From positions 806,001 through 870,000 of the forward strand of contig NZ_JBBGAZ010000001.1 of assembly GCF_037478305.1 (NCBI RefSeq): 64,000 nt of DNA. Reading direction: 5' to 3'. How positions within the stretch are numbered: position 1 is the stretch's first letter; each line of letters begins with the position of its first letter. Origin of the DNA: Cognatishimia coralii. GTDB lineage: Bacteria; Pseudomonadota; Alphaproteobacteria; Rhodobacterales; Rhodobacteraceae. Positions 34,509 to 44,036 of the stretch are shown here, piece after piece. The position numbers were made by a program, and so were the translations under genes. The notes below the pieces were generated by a model that made no database searches, had not been told where the DNA came from, and worked only from the letters and a program-made list of their open reading frames with translations.

Positions 34509-36140
34509 TTAATGACCACCCAAGATGCCAGTCCGTACGGAATAATCCGCGGCGACCTGATAATCGGGGTCATCATCACTGTCGATCACAAGGTGGCCCG
34601 CGCGGGTCAGCAACTGGTGGCAATCGCGGCTAAGGTGGCGCAGAGTGAGCTTCTTGCCCGCCGCTTCATATTTGCCCGCCATCGCCTCAATCGCCTGCAG
34701 CGCGGACTGGTCGGCCACGCGGCTGTTGGCAAAATCGACGATCACGCTGTCTGGATCGTTTTGCACGTCAAACAGCTCGACAAACCCGTCTGAGGAGCCA
34801 AAGAACAAAGGTCCTTGGATCTCATAAACCTTGGCACCTTTGTCGGTTACAGACTCGCGGGTGGTCGCGGTGATCCGCGTCGCGTTGCCCCACGCATAAG
34901 CCAGGGCCGAGACGATCACGCCCACAACGACCGCAATCGCGAGGTCGGTCATGACGGTCACAACGGTCACCAGAACGATCACGAAGGCATCGGTCAAAGG
35001 CACTTTGCGCATGATCTTCAACGAGTTCCACGCGAAGGTGCCGATCACGACCATAAACATCACGCCGACCAGCGCGGCCAGCGGAATCTGCTCAATCAGA
35101 GGGCTCGCAGCCACGATAAAGAGCAAAAGACAGAGCGCGGCAAAGACACCCGCGATCCGAGTGCGGCCACCCGATTTCACGTTGATCATCGACTGACCAA
35201 TCATCGCACAACCGCCCATGCCGCCGAAGAAACCCGTCACCACATTCGCAGTGCCCTGCGCGATACATTCCTGACTTGCACCACCCCGTTTGCCGGTGAT
35301 CTCACCAACAAGGTTCAGCGTTAGCAAGCTCTCGATCAGGCCGATGGCTGCGAGGATCACCGCGTAAGGCAGGATGATCTGGAAGGTCTCCCAATTCAGC
35401 GGCACCATTGGAATGTGGAACAGTGGCAGACCGCCTTCAATCGAGGCCATATCGCCCACGCGCGGCACGTCCAGACCCAGTGCAATCACCAGAACTGCCA
35501 CAATACCGATCCCCGCCAAAGGCGCCGGAATGACTTTGGTGATGCGTGGCATAACCCAGATGATTGCCATGGTCAGCGCGACCAGACCCAGCATCGTCAT
35601 CAGCTGAGGCCCTGCCAGCCATTCACCGCCGCTCATTCCATGGCCCGTGTTCTCAACCGATCCCGGCACTTTAAATTGCGTCATCTGCGCCAGGAAAATC
35701 ACAATCGCCAGACCGTTCACAAAGCCCAGCATCACTGGATGAGGCACCAGTCGAATGAACTTACCCCACTGCATGACACCCGCGATGACCTGCAGGATGC
35801 CCATCAGGACGACCGTCGCAAAGAGGTACTCAACACCGTGCTCCGCCACCAGCGCCACCATGACCACAGCCAAAGCACCGGTCGCGCCCGAAATCATACC
35901 CGGACGCCCGCCGATCAGAGCGGTGATCAAACCAACCAGAAAGGCCGCGTAAAGGCCAACCAACGGATGCACGCCCGCCACAAAAGCAAAAGCCACCGCC
36001 TCAGGCACCAGCGCGAGGGCCACCGTCAGGCCCGACAACAGCTCCGTGCGCACCCGCGCGACGGACCAGCCTTCGTCCTGCATGATCGACAGGTTCGGAG
36101 GCGTGATGTTTTTGGCCAAAGCGGCGAGTGCGGATCTCAT
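34509..36140 (-). CDS. SulP family inorganic anion transporter with STAS domain
   Basis: A 543-residue SulP carrier, the family that moves sulfate, bicarbonate and similar anions. NITPPNLSIMQDEGWSVARV precedes the first helix; VALALVPEAVAFAFVAGVHP and GRPGMISGATGALAVVMVAL are SulP signatures, and GGCAMIGQSMINVKSGGRTR a conserved loop. A C-terminal STAS domain (about 420-520, with SVIVDFANSRVADQSALQAI) regulates the family. The start at 36140 is chosen because it gives normal length; the frame stays open upstream to 36392. The substrate is not decidable; bicarbonate or sulfate are likeliest. Confidence 0.93.
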   Translation of the reverse strand: MRSALAALAKNITPPNLSIMQDEGWSVARVRTELLSGLTVALALVPEAVAFAFVAGVHPLVGLYAAFLVGLITALIGGRPGMISGATGALAVVMVALVAEHGVEYLFATVVLMGILQVIAGVMQWGKFIRLVPHPVMLGFVNGLAIVIFLAQMTQFKVPGSVENTGHGMSGGEWLAGPQLMTMLGLVALTMAIIWVMPRITKVIPAPLAGIGIVAVLVIALGLDVPRVGDMASIEGGLPLFHIPMVPLNWETFQIILPYAVILAAIGLIESLLTLNLVGEITGKRGGASQECIAQGTANVVTGFFGGMGGCAMIGQSMINVKSGGRTRIAGVFAALCLLLFIVAASPLIEQIPLAALVGVMFMVVIGTFAWNSLKIMRKVPLTDAFVIVLVTVVTVMTDLAIAVVVGVIVSALAYAWGNATRITATTRESVTDKGAKVYEIQGPLFFGSSDGFVELFDVQNDPDSVIVDFANSRVADQSALQAIEAMAGKYEAAGKKLTLRHLSRDCHQLLTRAGHLVIDSDDDPDYQVAADYSVRTGILGGH

Positions 36141-36366
36141 GATATGTCCTGAAATAGCTGGCGAAGTTGTGGCCGCCCTATCGGATATTGCCAAGCGCGA
36201 CAAGGGCAGCGCAGGGTTTTGGCGGGCCGTGGTGCCAATAGAACAGGCCAGCGCGGTCTCTGTGCCATGGGTTGCCGAAAATATGACCAATGTGCGGTTG
36301 CATCCCTGCACGGCTAGGGCCAAGAATACGGCCAGTAAGATCAGCCAATTCACGAGGGAGCCCCCG

Positions 36367-37257
36367 ATGACCGAGACCGCCAAAGAGACCATGATTGCCG
36401 TGATCGGCGGCTCTGGAATTTACGACATCGACGGGCTTGAGGGCGCGGAGTGGGTCTCGGTTGAAACCCCTTGGGGCGATCCCTCGGATCAAATCCTGAC
36501 AGGTAGCCTGAACGGCGTGAAAATGGCATTTCTGCCGCGTCACGGGCGTGGACATAGGCACTCTCCGACGACGGTGCCCTATCGCGCCAATATTGACGCT
36601 TTGAAACGTCTTGGCGTGACCGATGTAATCTCTGTATCGGCCTGCGGGTCGTTCCGCGAGGCGATGGCTCCGGGCGATTTTGTCATTGTAGATCAATTCA
36701 TTGACCGCACCTTTGCACGTGAGAAATCCTTCTTTGGCACCGGTTGCGTCGCGCATGTGTCGGTTGCTCATCCAACCTGCCCGCGCCTGTCCGACGCTTG
36801 CGAAACCGCGGCCAAAACCGCAGGCATCAACGTGCATCGCGGCGGCACCTATCTGGCGATGGAAGGACCGCAGTTTTCCACATTGGCGGAATCCAAAATG
36901 TACCGCGAAAGCTGGGGCTGCGACGTCATCGGCATGACCAATATGCCCGAAGCCAAACTCGCGCGCGAGGCCGAGCTTTGCTATGCCTCCGTCGCGATGA
37001 TCACCGATTATGACAGTTGGCACCCAGACCACGGCGAAGTCGATGTGACAGAGATCATCAAGACCCTCATGGGCAACGCCGACAAGGCGCGCAATCTGGT
37101 CAAAGAGCTGCCCGCGCTCTTGGGTGCTGAACGCGAAGACTGCCCGCATGGTTGCGACAAAGCTCTGGAGTTCGCGATCCTGACGGCTCCTGATGCGCGC
37201 GACCCTGAGGTCGTGGCGAAACTCGACGCGGTCGCGGGCCGGGTTCTGAACGCGTAA
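36367..37257 (+). CDS. mtnP: S-methyl-5'-thioadenosine phosphorylase
   Basis: MtnP phosphorolyses methylthioadenosine to adenine and methylthioribose-1-phosphate. IAVIGGSGIYDIDGL is the N-terminal phosphate-binding start, LPRHGRGHRHSPTTVPYRAN a family signature, and YLAMEGPQFSTLAESKMYR and DVIGMTNMPEAKLAREAEL the purine-site motifs. It has 296 residues. GAGGGAG lies upstream of ATG 36367; a longer open frame to 36046 has no homology. Adenine released here can be reused by the apt product encoded downstream. Confidence 0.97.
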   Translation: MTETAKETMIAVIGGSGIYDIDGLEGAEWVSVETPWGDPSDQILTGSLNGVKMAFLPRHGRGHRHSPTTVPYRANIDALKRLGVTDVISVSACGSFREAMAPGDFVIVDQFIDRTFAREKSFFGTGCVAHVSVAHPTCPRLSDACETAAKTAGINVHRGGTYLAMEGPQFSTLAESKMYRESWGCDVIGMTNMPEAKLAREAELCYASVAMITDYDSWHPDHGEVDVTEIIKTLMGNADKARNLVKELPALLGAEREDCPHGCDKALEFAILTAPDARDPEVVAKLDAVAGRVLNA

Positions 37258-37266
37258 GGGCGGATC

Positions 37267-37893
37267 ATGGAGTTTACTCTCTGGCTCAGCTTTGCCGCCG
37301 CCTCCACTGCGCTATTGGTCATGCCCGGACCGACACTTTTGTTGGTCCTCAGCTACGCCATGACCCAAGGCCGCCGCGTCGCGATCGCCTCAGCGCTCGG
37401 TGTGGCGACCGGAGACCTCATCGCCATGACCGTCTCCGTCATCGGCCTTGGCGCGCTGTTTCTGGCCTCGGCAACAGCCTTCACCATCCTGAAATGGATC
37501 GGCGCGGCCTATCTGTTCTATCTCGGTGTTCGGATGCTGATGAGCTCCACCGAAAGCTCGCCTTTGATGGAAAAACCAGCAAATACCTCAGAAGGCCGCG
37601 TCTATCGCGACCTCGCCTTGGTGACGGCGCTCAACCCGAAATCCAATACATTCTTCATCGCCTTCGTGCCTCAGTTCATCGACGCGAATGCGGCCTTTGC
37701 ACCTCAGGCTGCAATCCTGATCGTAACCTTTGTGGCAATCGCCGGCGTGAACGCTCTGGTCTTCGCGCTTGGCGCAAATTCCATTCGTGCGAAAATCACC
37801 CGCCCCGCTGTGCTGACCTGGCTCAACCGCGCAGGCGGTGCGACCCTCATTGCTATGGCAGCACTCACGGCCACATTGCGCCGCGCGACCTAA
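37267..37893 (+). CDS. LysE family translocator
   Basis: A 208-residue inner-membrane exporter of the LysE/RhtB type. About six helices; STALLVMPGPTLLLVLSYAM contains the family's PGP motif, GVATGDLIAMTVSVIGL the second helix, and ALNPKSNTFFIAFVPQFID the NPK-containing signature. It exports amino acids or similar metabolites; the substrate is unknown. AAGGGCG lies 7 bases before the ATG. It sits between mtnP (9-base gap) and apt (15-base gap) in what looks like one transcript. Confidence 0.93.
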   Translation: MEFTLWLSFAAASTALLVMPGPTLLLVLSYAMTQGRRVAIASALGVATGDLIAMTVSVIGLGALFLASATAFTILKWIGAAYLFYLGVRMLMSSTESSPLMEKPANTSEGRVYRDLALVTALNPKSNTFFIAFVPQFIDANAAFAPQAAILIVTFVAIAGVNALVFALGANSIRAKITRPAVLTWLNRAGGATLIAMAALTATLRRAT

Positions 37894-37908
37894 ATCCAAA
37901 GGACTCCC

Positions 37909-38448
37909 ATGCCCAAATCGAAAACCGTCAAAAACTATATCCGCACCATCGTGGATTTCCCCCACGAAGGCATCATGTTCCGCGATGTCACCACGCTCTT
38001 TGCCGACCCGCGCGGCTTTCGCATGGCGATTGACCAAATGCTGCACCCCTATGCGGGGGAACGGATCGACAAGGTCGTGGGTCTTGAGGCACGTGGGTTC
38101 ATTCTGGGCGGAGCGATTGCCCACCAACTGAGCGTCGGCTTTGTGCCGATCCGCAAGAAAGGCAAGCTGCCCGGCACCACGATCTCGCAGGACTATAAGC
38201 TGGAATATGGTGAGGCGATTGTTGAAGTGCATGACGACGCCATCCAACCCGGTGAAAAAATCCTAGTCGTGGATGATTTGCTGGCAACAGGCGGCACTGC
38301 CGAAGCCGGCATCAAACTGATCGAGCGCCTCGGCGGCGAAATCCTTAGCTGCGCTTTCATCATCGACCTGCCCGAATTGGGTGGTCGCAAAAAGCTTGAG
38401 GCGATGGGCATGGACGTCTCCGTCCTATGCGAGTTCGAAGGCCTCTAG
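37909..38448 (+). CDS. apt: Adenine phosphoribosyltransferase
   Basis: Apt makes AMP from adenine and PRPP. KNYIRTIVDFPHEGIMFRDV is the N-terminal flexible-loop region, GLEARGFILGGAIAHQL the conserved start of the core, and ILVVDDLLATGGTAEAGIKL the PRPP-binding motif. It has 179 residues, typical. AAAGGAC precedes the ATG. It follows mtnP and a LysE exporter, so adenine from methylthioadenosine can be salvaged. Its stop overlaps by 4 bases with the convergent FAD-oxidase gene. Confidence 0.98.
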   Translation: MPKSKTVKNYIRTIVDFPHEGIMFRDVTTLFADPRGFRMAIDQMLHPYAGERIDKVVGLEARGFILGGAIAHQLSVGFVPIRKKGKLPGTTISQDYKLEYGEAIVEVHDDAIQPGEKILVVDDLLATGGTAEAGIKLIERLGGEILSCAFIIDLPELGGRKKLEAMGMDVSVLCEFEGL

Positions 38449-39860
38449 GCCTTCAACACCACCCCCGGGTTCATTATTCCCTTGGGATCCAAAGCCGACT
38501 TGATCGCACGCATCGTGGCGAGTTTCACCGGATCGCCATAGCGTTCCAACTCGCCCGTTTTCATGCGCCCGATCCCATGTTCCGCGCTTATCGAGCCGTT
38601 GTATTTGTGGACCAACCCGTTGACGATGCCTTTAACATCATCAATTAGGTGATTGTAATTATTTCGATTTTCGCCCTTCGGCGGATAGACGTTGTAGTGC
38701 AGGTTGCCGTCCCCAAGGTGCCCGAACGCGTTGATCCTGAGGGGTCCAAGCTTGGCCAAAGCAGTATGCCCTTCGACCACAAACTCCGCAATCCGCGAAA
38801 TCGGGATCGAGATATCATTGCTGAGGATCGCCCCAATTTTGCGGTTCGCCAGAGGGATGCTTTCGCGAACGGACCAAAATTCTCCGCGCTGCGTTTCAGA
38901 CTGCGCAATCAGCCCATCCAGCACCAGATCCCGCTCCAAAGCGGTCGCAAAAATCGCCTCAAGAACGCTTTGTGGTTCTTGGCCTGCGCCTAGTCCAAGG
39001 TCGATCAGGACGCACCAATCAGGCTTTTCTGCAAAAGGCTGGCGCACCTCAGGCATGGTTTCGGCAAGGAAATCCAGCCCCTCACGATGGATCAGCTCAA
39101 AGGCCGACACCGCCTCGCCCACATGGTCCCGCGTGATCGCCAAAAGATCCAAAGCTGCCGCAACAGAGGGCACCGCCATCAACGCCGTCCCTTCCCCGAC
39201 CGGACGCGCAAAGAGTTTCAGCGACGCGGCTGTGATGATCCCCAACGACCCCTCTGCGCCAATCAAAAGGTTCTTAAGGTCATAGCCCGTATTATCTTTG
39301 CGCAATCGGCTCAGCCCGTGCCAGATCTCGCCACTAGGCAAGACCGCCTCAAGCCCCAAACACAGGTCGCGCGCATTGCCATAGCGCAGCACATTGACCC
39401 CGCCTGCATTGGTCGCGAGGTTGCCGCCGATCTGACAGGAACCCTGCGCTGCGAGGGACAGGGGAAACAGCCGATCCGCCTCCTGCGCGGCCGCTTGAAC
39501 GGCTTCAAGGACGGCGCCCGCTTCGGCAATGATTACGTTTTCTTCAGGAAATACGTCTCGAATGGCGCGCATGCGTTCAAGCGAGATCACCAAGGGCACA
39601 ACACCCTCGCCTTTCACCTGACCGCCCACAAGCCCCGTTCCGCCCCCGTATGGCACCACAGGCACCGAGGCCTCGTTGCAGAGGCGCACAAGTGCTGCGA
39701 CCTCCTCAACCGTGCGCGGCTTCGCAACAGCCGCCGCCTGCCCCGCAAAACGTCCGCGCGGCTCTTCCAGATAGCGCGGCTCAGGTTCAGACAAAACGCC
39801 TGCGCCAACATGGCTGGCAACACGGTCAAGAAATGCGGAATCGGCGGGTTTCAAACTCAT
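38445..39860 (-). CDS. FAD-binding oxidoreductase (GlcD / D-2-hydroxyacid dehydrogenase type)
   Basis: A 471-residue flavoprotein with an N-terminal PCMH FAD domain (PVVPYGGGTGLVGGQVKGEG, LSLAAQGSCQIGGNLATNAG) and a C-terminal oxidase domain ending in SAEHGIGRMKTGELERYGDP and ALDPKGIMNPGVVL, both D-lactate / D-2-hydroxyglutarate dehydrogenase signatures. GGTGLVGG and CQIGGNLATNAGG are the flavin-contacting loops. The substrate is a D-2-hydroxyacid, probably D-lactate, D-2-hydroxyglutarate or glycolate; no GlcE/GlcF partners are adjacent, which argues against glycolate oxidase. It converges on apt with a 4-base overlap. Confidence 0.92.
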   Translation of the reverse strand: MSLKPADSAFLDRVASHVGAGVLSEPEPRYLEEPRGRFAGQAAAVAKPRTVEEVAALVRLCNEASVPVVPYGGGTGLVGGQVKGEGVVPLVISLERMRAIRDVFPEENVIIAEAGAVLEAVQAAAQEADRLFPLSLAAQGSCQIGGNLATNAGGVNVLRYGNARDLCLGLEAVLPSGEIWHGLSRLRKDNTGYDLKNLLIGAEGSLGIITAASLKLFARPVGEGTALMAVPSVAAALDLLAITRDHVGEAVSAFELIHREGLDFLAETMPEVRQPFAEKPDWCVLIDLGLGAGQEPQSVLEAIFATALERDLVLDGLIAQSETQRGEFWSVRESIPLANRKIGAILSNDISIPISRIAEFVVEGHTALAKLGPLRINAFGHLGDGNLHYNVYPPKGENRNNYNHLIDDVKGIVNGLVHKYNGSISAEHGIGRMKTGELERYGDPVKLATMRAIKSALDPKGIMNPGVVLKA

Positions 39861-39892
39861 AGGCCTAGCCCTACCATGTCCGGAGCTTACGT

Positions 39893-40705
39893 CTAGGGTT
39901 CACTCAGGAATTTGGGCTGCAACACGATGATCGTCGGCCTGTCCGGCAGGCTGCGCAACGAGACCTCAAGATCGTTCACGCCCTCATCCACAATGGCGAA
40001 ATCCTCGGACATGCCGATCAGGAAACTGTCCAAAGTGCCGCGCCCAAACCAATGCATCGGGATCACGATCGAGGACTTCAACCGCCGCATCACAGCCATC
40101 ATGGTCTGATGATCCAACGTCATACCACCATCCACAGCCGCCATCACCACATCAAGCCGCCCAAGTGCTGCATATTGCGCCGCATCCGGTTCATGGTGCA
40201 GATGCCCGAGGTGGCCAATGCAAAGCCCCGCGACTTCAAAGACAAAGATCGAATTGCCCTTCGGCTCCATCCCGAACCCAGAGCGGATATCGGTTGATAC
40301 ATTCCGCACTAACATTTCACCCAGATCGACATGATGCTCGATACCTTTGCCAAACTCGCCCCAGCCTCGCAGAACATGGGGTATGGCTGGATCAGGAACT
40401 GGTGTCCAATGGCTGCTGTGGCCATGGTTCATCGTGACCACATCCGGCAGGAAATCCACGTTGCCGATATAGCCCGTGTAATCTGTCACAACCGACAGCC
40501 CACCCTCGGTCTGGATCAAAAACGCCGAGTGATCCAGATAGCGGATCCGCACAGAATTTCGCTCTACAGGATCACGAAAGCTGGCCAGATGGACATAGCT
40601 CATGCCCGGCGTCGCCTCCGCCAGCGCGATACAATGGCTATACCGCCGCTCCTGCGCCTGAAGTGCCGTCCCAAATACCAAAAACAAGAAAACCAAAAAC
40701 CGCAT
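39893..40705 (-). CDS. Exported MBL-fold metallo-hydrolase
   Basis: A 270-residue protein with a clear Sec signal (RFLVFLFLVFGTALQAQ, cleavage near residue 18). The mature part has YLDHSAFLIQTEGGLSVVTD, the start of an UlaG/RomA-like metallo-beta-lactamase fold, then VVTMNHGHSSHWTPV, where the classic THxHxDH motif reads NHGHSSHW, and IGHLGHLHHE. An ending SSIVIPMHWFGRGTL is typical of the UlaG group. The substrate is unknown. AAGGAGG lies 7 bases before the ATG. Confidence 0.87.
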   Translation of the reverse strand: MRFLVFLFLVFGTALQAQERRYSHCIALAEATPGMSYVHLASFRDPVERNSVRIRYLDHSAFLIQTEGGLSVVTDYTGYIGNVDFLPDVVTMNHGHSSHWTPVPDPAIPHVLRGWGEFGKGIEHHVDLGEMLVRNVSTDIRSGFGMEPKGNSIFVFEVAGLCIGHLGHLHHEPDAAQYAALGRLDVVMAAVDGGMTLDHQTMMAVMRRLKSSIVIPMHWFGRGTLDSFLIGMSEDFAIVDEGVNDLEVSLRSLPDRPTIIVLQPKFLSEP

Positions 40706-40750
40706 GATCTGCCCTCCTTACAGAAAGGATAGCACGATCCGCTCAGATTT

Positions 40751-40781
40751 CATCTTGCCCAAAATACTCCCGCCGGAGGCT
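40751..40781 (+). repeat. Dispersed intergenic motif, copy 3
   Basis: CATCTTGCCCAAAATACTC followed by CCGCCGGAGGCTC. It lies in the 94-base gap between the MBL-fold gene and the RimJ-like gene. Besides copy 1, it is the copy with an intact CCGCCGGAGG tail. Confidence 0.6.
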
Positions 40782-40799
40782 CCTGAGGTATCCACACCC

Positions 40800-41384
40800 T
40801 CAGCCGGCCGAAGTGCGTCCCCGCCGGTCGCCGCGCAAGCAAGCATAGAGCACATGGGTGCGCCAGCGTCCGTTGATCTGCAGATAGCTTTGGGCCACGC
40901 CTTCGTATTTGAAACCGGATTTCTCTAGAACACCTCGGCTGGGCGTGTTTTCCGGTAGACAAGCGGCCTCTATGCGGCTGAGGTCCATATGCGTAAAGGC
41001 ATAATGCACCACCGCTTCAATCGCCTCGCGCATATAGCCCTGACGCGCGAAACTTTGACCGACCCAGTAACCAAGCGTGCCCGCCTGCGCAGGCCCACGA
41101 CGGATATTGTCGAGCGTGATCGCTCCAAGCAAAGCACCAGACCCGCGATCTGTCAGAAACAAAGGCACGGCCGAGCCGTTGCCAATAGCCCTCTGCGCCC
41201 AATATACGCGGTTGGTAAAGCTCTTGCGGGTTAGGTGATCCACTGCCCAGGCAGGCTCCCAAGGCGCAAGGAAATCAATGCTGCCTTCGCGTTGCGCAGC
41301 CCATGCGCGAAAGTCGCTATGGATCGGCGGGCGCAAGGTCATCCGCTCTGTCTCGATCCGGACTTTCTTGCGCGTCAGTAACAT
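40800..41384 (-). CDS. RimJ-like GNAT N-acetyltransferase
   Basis: A 194-residue GNAT of the RimJ/RimL type, which acetylate protein N-termini or small amines. IETERMTLRPPIHSDFRAW is the usual start, YWVGQSFARQGYMREAIEAV contains the acetyl-CoA loop (ARQGYM), and EAACLPENTPSRGVLEKSGF the C-terminal signature. The ATG overlaps the M16 peptidase stop in a TGATG, so it is coupled to that gene. Target is unknown. Confidence 0.92.
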   Translation of the reverse strand: MLLTRKKVRIETERMTLRPPIHSDFRAWAAQREGSIDFLAPWEPAWAVDHLTRKSFTNRVYWAQRAIGNGSAVPLFLTDRGSGALLGAITLDNIRRGPAQAGTLGYWVGQSFARQGYMREAIEAVVHYAFTHMDLSRIEAACLPENTPSRGVLEKSGFKYEGVAQSYLQINGRWRTHVLYACLRGDRRGRTSAG

Positions 41385-42646
41385 CAGGCAGCGCGGCGGG
41401 TTTGGAGTTTCTCAAGCTCGGGTGCAGCCGCAACCGGCCCGTAAAGCGCCAAGGCAGCGCGGGCGTTGACCGCCATATGGGCGGCAAAGTCCCGCACGCC
41501 CGCGTCCGAGACCGCGTCGATCTTGGCCACGGTTTCCTCAAGGCCAGGAACACGTCCCCAGATCGAAACCATTCGGGCCAGACGTTCTGCGCGGCTTGAC
41601 GGGCTTTCCAACCCCATCAGCATGCCTGCTTTCATCTGCACCTTGGCGCGTTCGATTTCAGCAGAACTCATGTCGTCTGCGGCACGCTTAAGCTCATCAA
41701 TCGTGATGTCGGCCAGATCCGCGACCTGATCGCCCGACGTGCCCGCATAGATCGTCATCATACCGCTGTCGGCATAGGCTCCTGCCGAGGCATAGATCGT
41801 GTAGCAAAGCCCGCGCTTCTCGCGCACCTCTTGGAAGAGACGCGAGGACATGCCGCCACCCAGAGCAATCGAATAGATCTGAGCCGTATAGATGTCGTCG
41901 TTCTTATAATCCGGGCTCTCAAGACCCAGTGCGAAATGCGCTTGCTCCAGGCTCTTCTCGGTGCGGTATTCACCGCCCTCAAACCGCGCAGCCTCCATCG
42001 GACGGAAAGAGCCTTTGGGCAGATGGCCAAACATCTCTTCGGCGACTTTCACAATCTCGTCGTGATCCACACCACCGGCGGCGGAAAGGATCATTCGCTC
42101 AGGTCTATAGTGTTCAGCCACAAAGGTCTTGAGATCATCGCGCGTGAAAGCACTGACCCGTTCCTGAGGCCCAAGGATCGTGCGACCCATTGGCTGATCA
42201 GGATAGGCGCGCTCTTGCAGCCAATCAAAGATCACATCATCCGGCGTATCCAAAGCCTGACCAATCTCTTGCAGGATCACGCCGCGTTCGACCTCGATCT
42301 CGTTCGGGTCAAAGACAGGGTTTAGAAGGATGTCGCCGATCACATCAATCGCCAGCGGCACATCGCCTTTCAAAACGCGCGCATAATAGGCTGTGACTTC
42401 GCGGCTGGTATAGGCGTTGATATAGCCGCCCACATCTTCAATCGCCTCGGCAATTTGCAGCGCGTTGCGCTTTTCAGTGCCTTTGAACGCCATATGCTCA
42501 AGAAAATGCGCGATGCCGTTTTGCGCGATGCGCTCATGACGCCCGCCTGCTGTCACCCAGATGCCGACTGAGGCCGATTGCAGGCCAGGCATATGTTCCG
42601 TGACAATGGTGAACCCATTGGAAAGAGTGTGAAGTTTTACCGTCAA
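41384..42646 (-). CDS. M16 family zinc peptidase (processing peptidase-like)
   Basis: A 420-residue M16 peptidase of the single-chain PqqL/MPP-beta-like type. The inverted zinc motif HFLEH is at residues 47-51, preceded by GIA, with the third ligand Glu expected in EIEVERGVILQEI about 75 residues later. GLCYTIYASAGAYADSG is the C-domain substrate-binding signature. A TTG at 42646 is the only reasonable start; it overlaps the thrC stop in a TTGA. It lies between thrC and the RimJ-like gene, an arrangement common in this order. Substrate unknown. Confidence 0.93.
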   Translation of the reverse strand: MTVKLHTLSNGFTIVTEHMPGLQSASVGIWVTAGGRHERIAQNGIAHFLEHMAFKGTEKRNALQIAEAIEDVGGYINAYTSREVTAYYARVLKGDVPLAIDVIGDILLNPVFDPNEIEVERGVILQEIGQALDTPDDVIFDWLQERAYPDQPMGRTILGPQERVSAFTRDDLKTFVAEHYRPERMILSAAGGVDHDEIVKVAEEMFGHLPKGSFRPMEAARFEGGEYRTEKSLEQAHFALGLESPDYKNDDIYTAQIYSIALGGGMSSRLFQEVREKRGLCYTIYASAGAYADSGMMTIYAGTSGDQVADLADITIDELKRAADDMSSAEIERAKVQMKAGMLMGLESPSSRAERLARMVSIWGRVPGLEETVAKIDAVSDAGVRDFAAHMAVNARAALALYGPVAAAPELEKLQTRRAA

Positions 42647-44031
42647 CGCGCAGCGATCCGATCTTTGATGAGAGTTTCCAGAAGGGCCAATTGGTTGGGC
42701 ACCTTACAGACCCGTTCTTCTTTGTCCATCATATCCGCCATGTGGGGTGGCAAGCCGGGGCGCGTGCCCATGGCGGCCTCAACCGCATCCGGGAATTTCG
42801 CGGGATGCGCGGTGGCAAGTGTGATCATCGGAACGCTCGACAGATGCTCATTGCCGACCTTCACGCCCACAGCGGAATGCGGGCAAAGGACTTCGCCGCT
42901 GGCGGCATATTCGGATTTGATGGTAGCTGTGGTCTCCTCCTCAGAGGCGCGACCCGAAGCGAAATTCTCGCGCAGCATTTCCATCGCGCCTTGGCTGATG
43001 GTGAAAGAGCCGTCTTTGAGGTCTTCCATCAATTGCGCGACGACAGAGCCCTCTCGGTCATAAGCGTCAAAGAGCGCACGCTCAAAGTTCGAGCTGACCT
43101 GAATGTCCATAGACGGGCTGATCGAGGGCGTTACGCCCTCTTTGGTATACGCGCCGGTTTCCATGGTGCGGTGCAGGATGTCGTTCTGGTTGGTGGCAAT
43201 CACAAGCTGCTCAATCGGCAGCCCCATGCGCTTGGCGATATAGCCTGCAAAGATATCCCCGAAGTTGCCCGTTGGCACGGTGAAGGAAACCTTGCGATGC
43301 GGCGCGCCCAGCGACACAGCAGACGAGAAATAATACACCACCTGCGCCAGAACCCGCGCCCAGTTGATCGAGTTCACACCGGCAAGTTTCACCCCGTCAC
43401 GGAACTCGAAATCATTGAACATGTCCTTGAGACGCGCCTGACAGTCGTCAAAGTCTCCGTCCAAGGCGAGCGCGTGGACGTTGTTGTCGGCTGGAGTGGT
43501 CATCTGTTTGCGCTGGATGTCGGACACACGACCATCCGGGAACAGAATAAAGACGTCGACATTATCAAGGCCGCGGAAAGCCTCAATCGCGGCGGAGCCT
43601 GTATCGCCCGAGGTCGCGCCGACGATGGTGACTTTCTCACCGCGGCGGGTCAATTCGAATTGGAAAAGCTGACCGATCAACTGCATCGCGAAATCTTTGA
43701 AGGCGAGCGTCGGGCCGTGGAAGAGTTCCAGCAGATAGTGGTTTGGCGCAAGCTGCACCAAAGGCGCGCGGGCTTCGTGGCGGAAACCGGCATAGGCGCG
43801 TTCAATGATGCCTTTGAATTCCTCGTCGGTGAAGCTTTCGCCAATGAAGGGTTTCATCACCTCAAAGGCCACCTCTTCATAGGTCTTGCCTGCCATAGCG
43901 GCAATCGCATCCGCCTCAAGCGTCGGGATCTTCTTGGGCACATAAAGCCCCCCGTCCCGAGCAAGTCCTGTCAGCATCGCCTCGGCAAAGCTGAGTTCTG
44001 GGGCGTCCCCACGGGTAGAGATATATTTCAC
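42643..44031 (-). CDS. thrC: Threonine synthase
   Basis: ThrC converts O-phosphohomoserine to threonine with PLP. KYISTRGDAPELSFAEAMLT is the typical start, LFHGPTLAFKDFAMQLIGQL carries the PLP-lysine, VGATSGDTGSAAIEAFRG the phosphate-binding loop, and TGNFGDIFAGYIAKRMGLP a conserved late motif. It has 462 residues, the group-1 (long) enzyme. It starts with GTG at 44031, 5 bases after SURF1. It supplies the threonine branch from the aspartate kinase also encoded here. Confidence 0.97.
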   Translation of the reverse strand: MKYISTRGDAPELSFAEAMLTGLARDGGLYVPKKIPTLEADAIAAMAGKTYEEVAFEVMKPFIGESFTDEEFKGIIERAYAGFRHEARAPLVQLAPNHYLLELFHGPTLAFKDFAMQLIGQLFQFELTRRGEKVTIVGATSGDTGSAAIEAFRGLDNVDVFILFPDGRVSDIQRKQMTTPADNNVHALALDGDFDDCQARLKDMFNDFEFRDGVKLAGVNSINWARVLAQVVYYFSSAVSLGAPHRKVSFTVPTGNFGDIFAGYIAKRMGLPIEQLVIATNQNDILHRTMETGAYTKEGVTPSISPSMDIQVSSNFERALFDAYDREGSVVAQLMEDLKDGSFTISQGAMEMLRENFASGRASEEETTATIKSEYAASGEVLCPHSAVGVKVGNEHLSSVPMITLATAHPAKFPDAVEAAMGTRPGLPPHMADMMDKEERVCKVPNQLALLETLIKDRIAAR

Positions 44032-44036
44032 GTCTC

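Noticed and set aside
36046..36366. In-frame upstream extension of mtnP
   Set aside because: The family start IAVIGGSGIYD begins just after 36367, where a ribosome site lies; the extension has no homology and overlaps the sulP start.
36141..36366. A small gene in the sulP-mtnP gap
   Set aside because: The open frames there are extensions of the flanking genes; no separate start with a ribosome site and family features was found.
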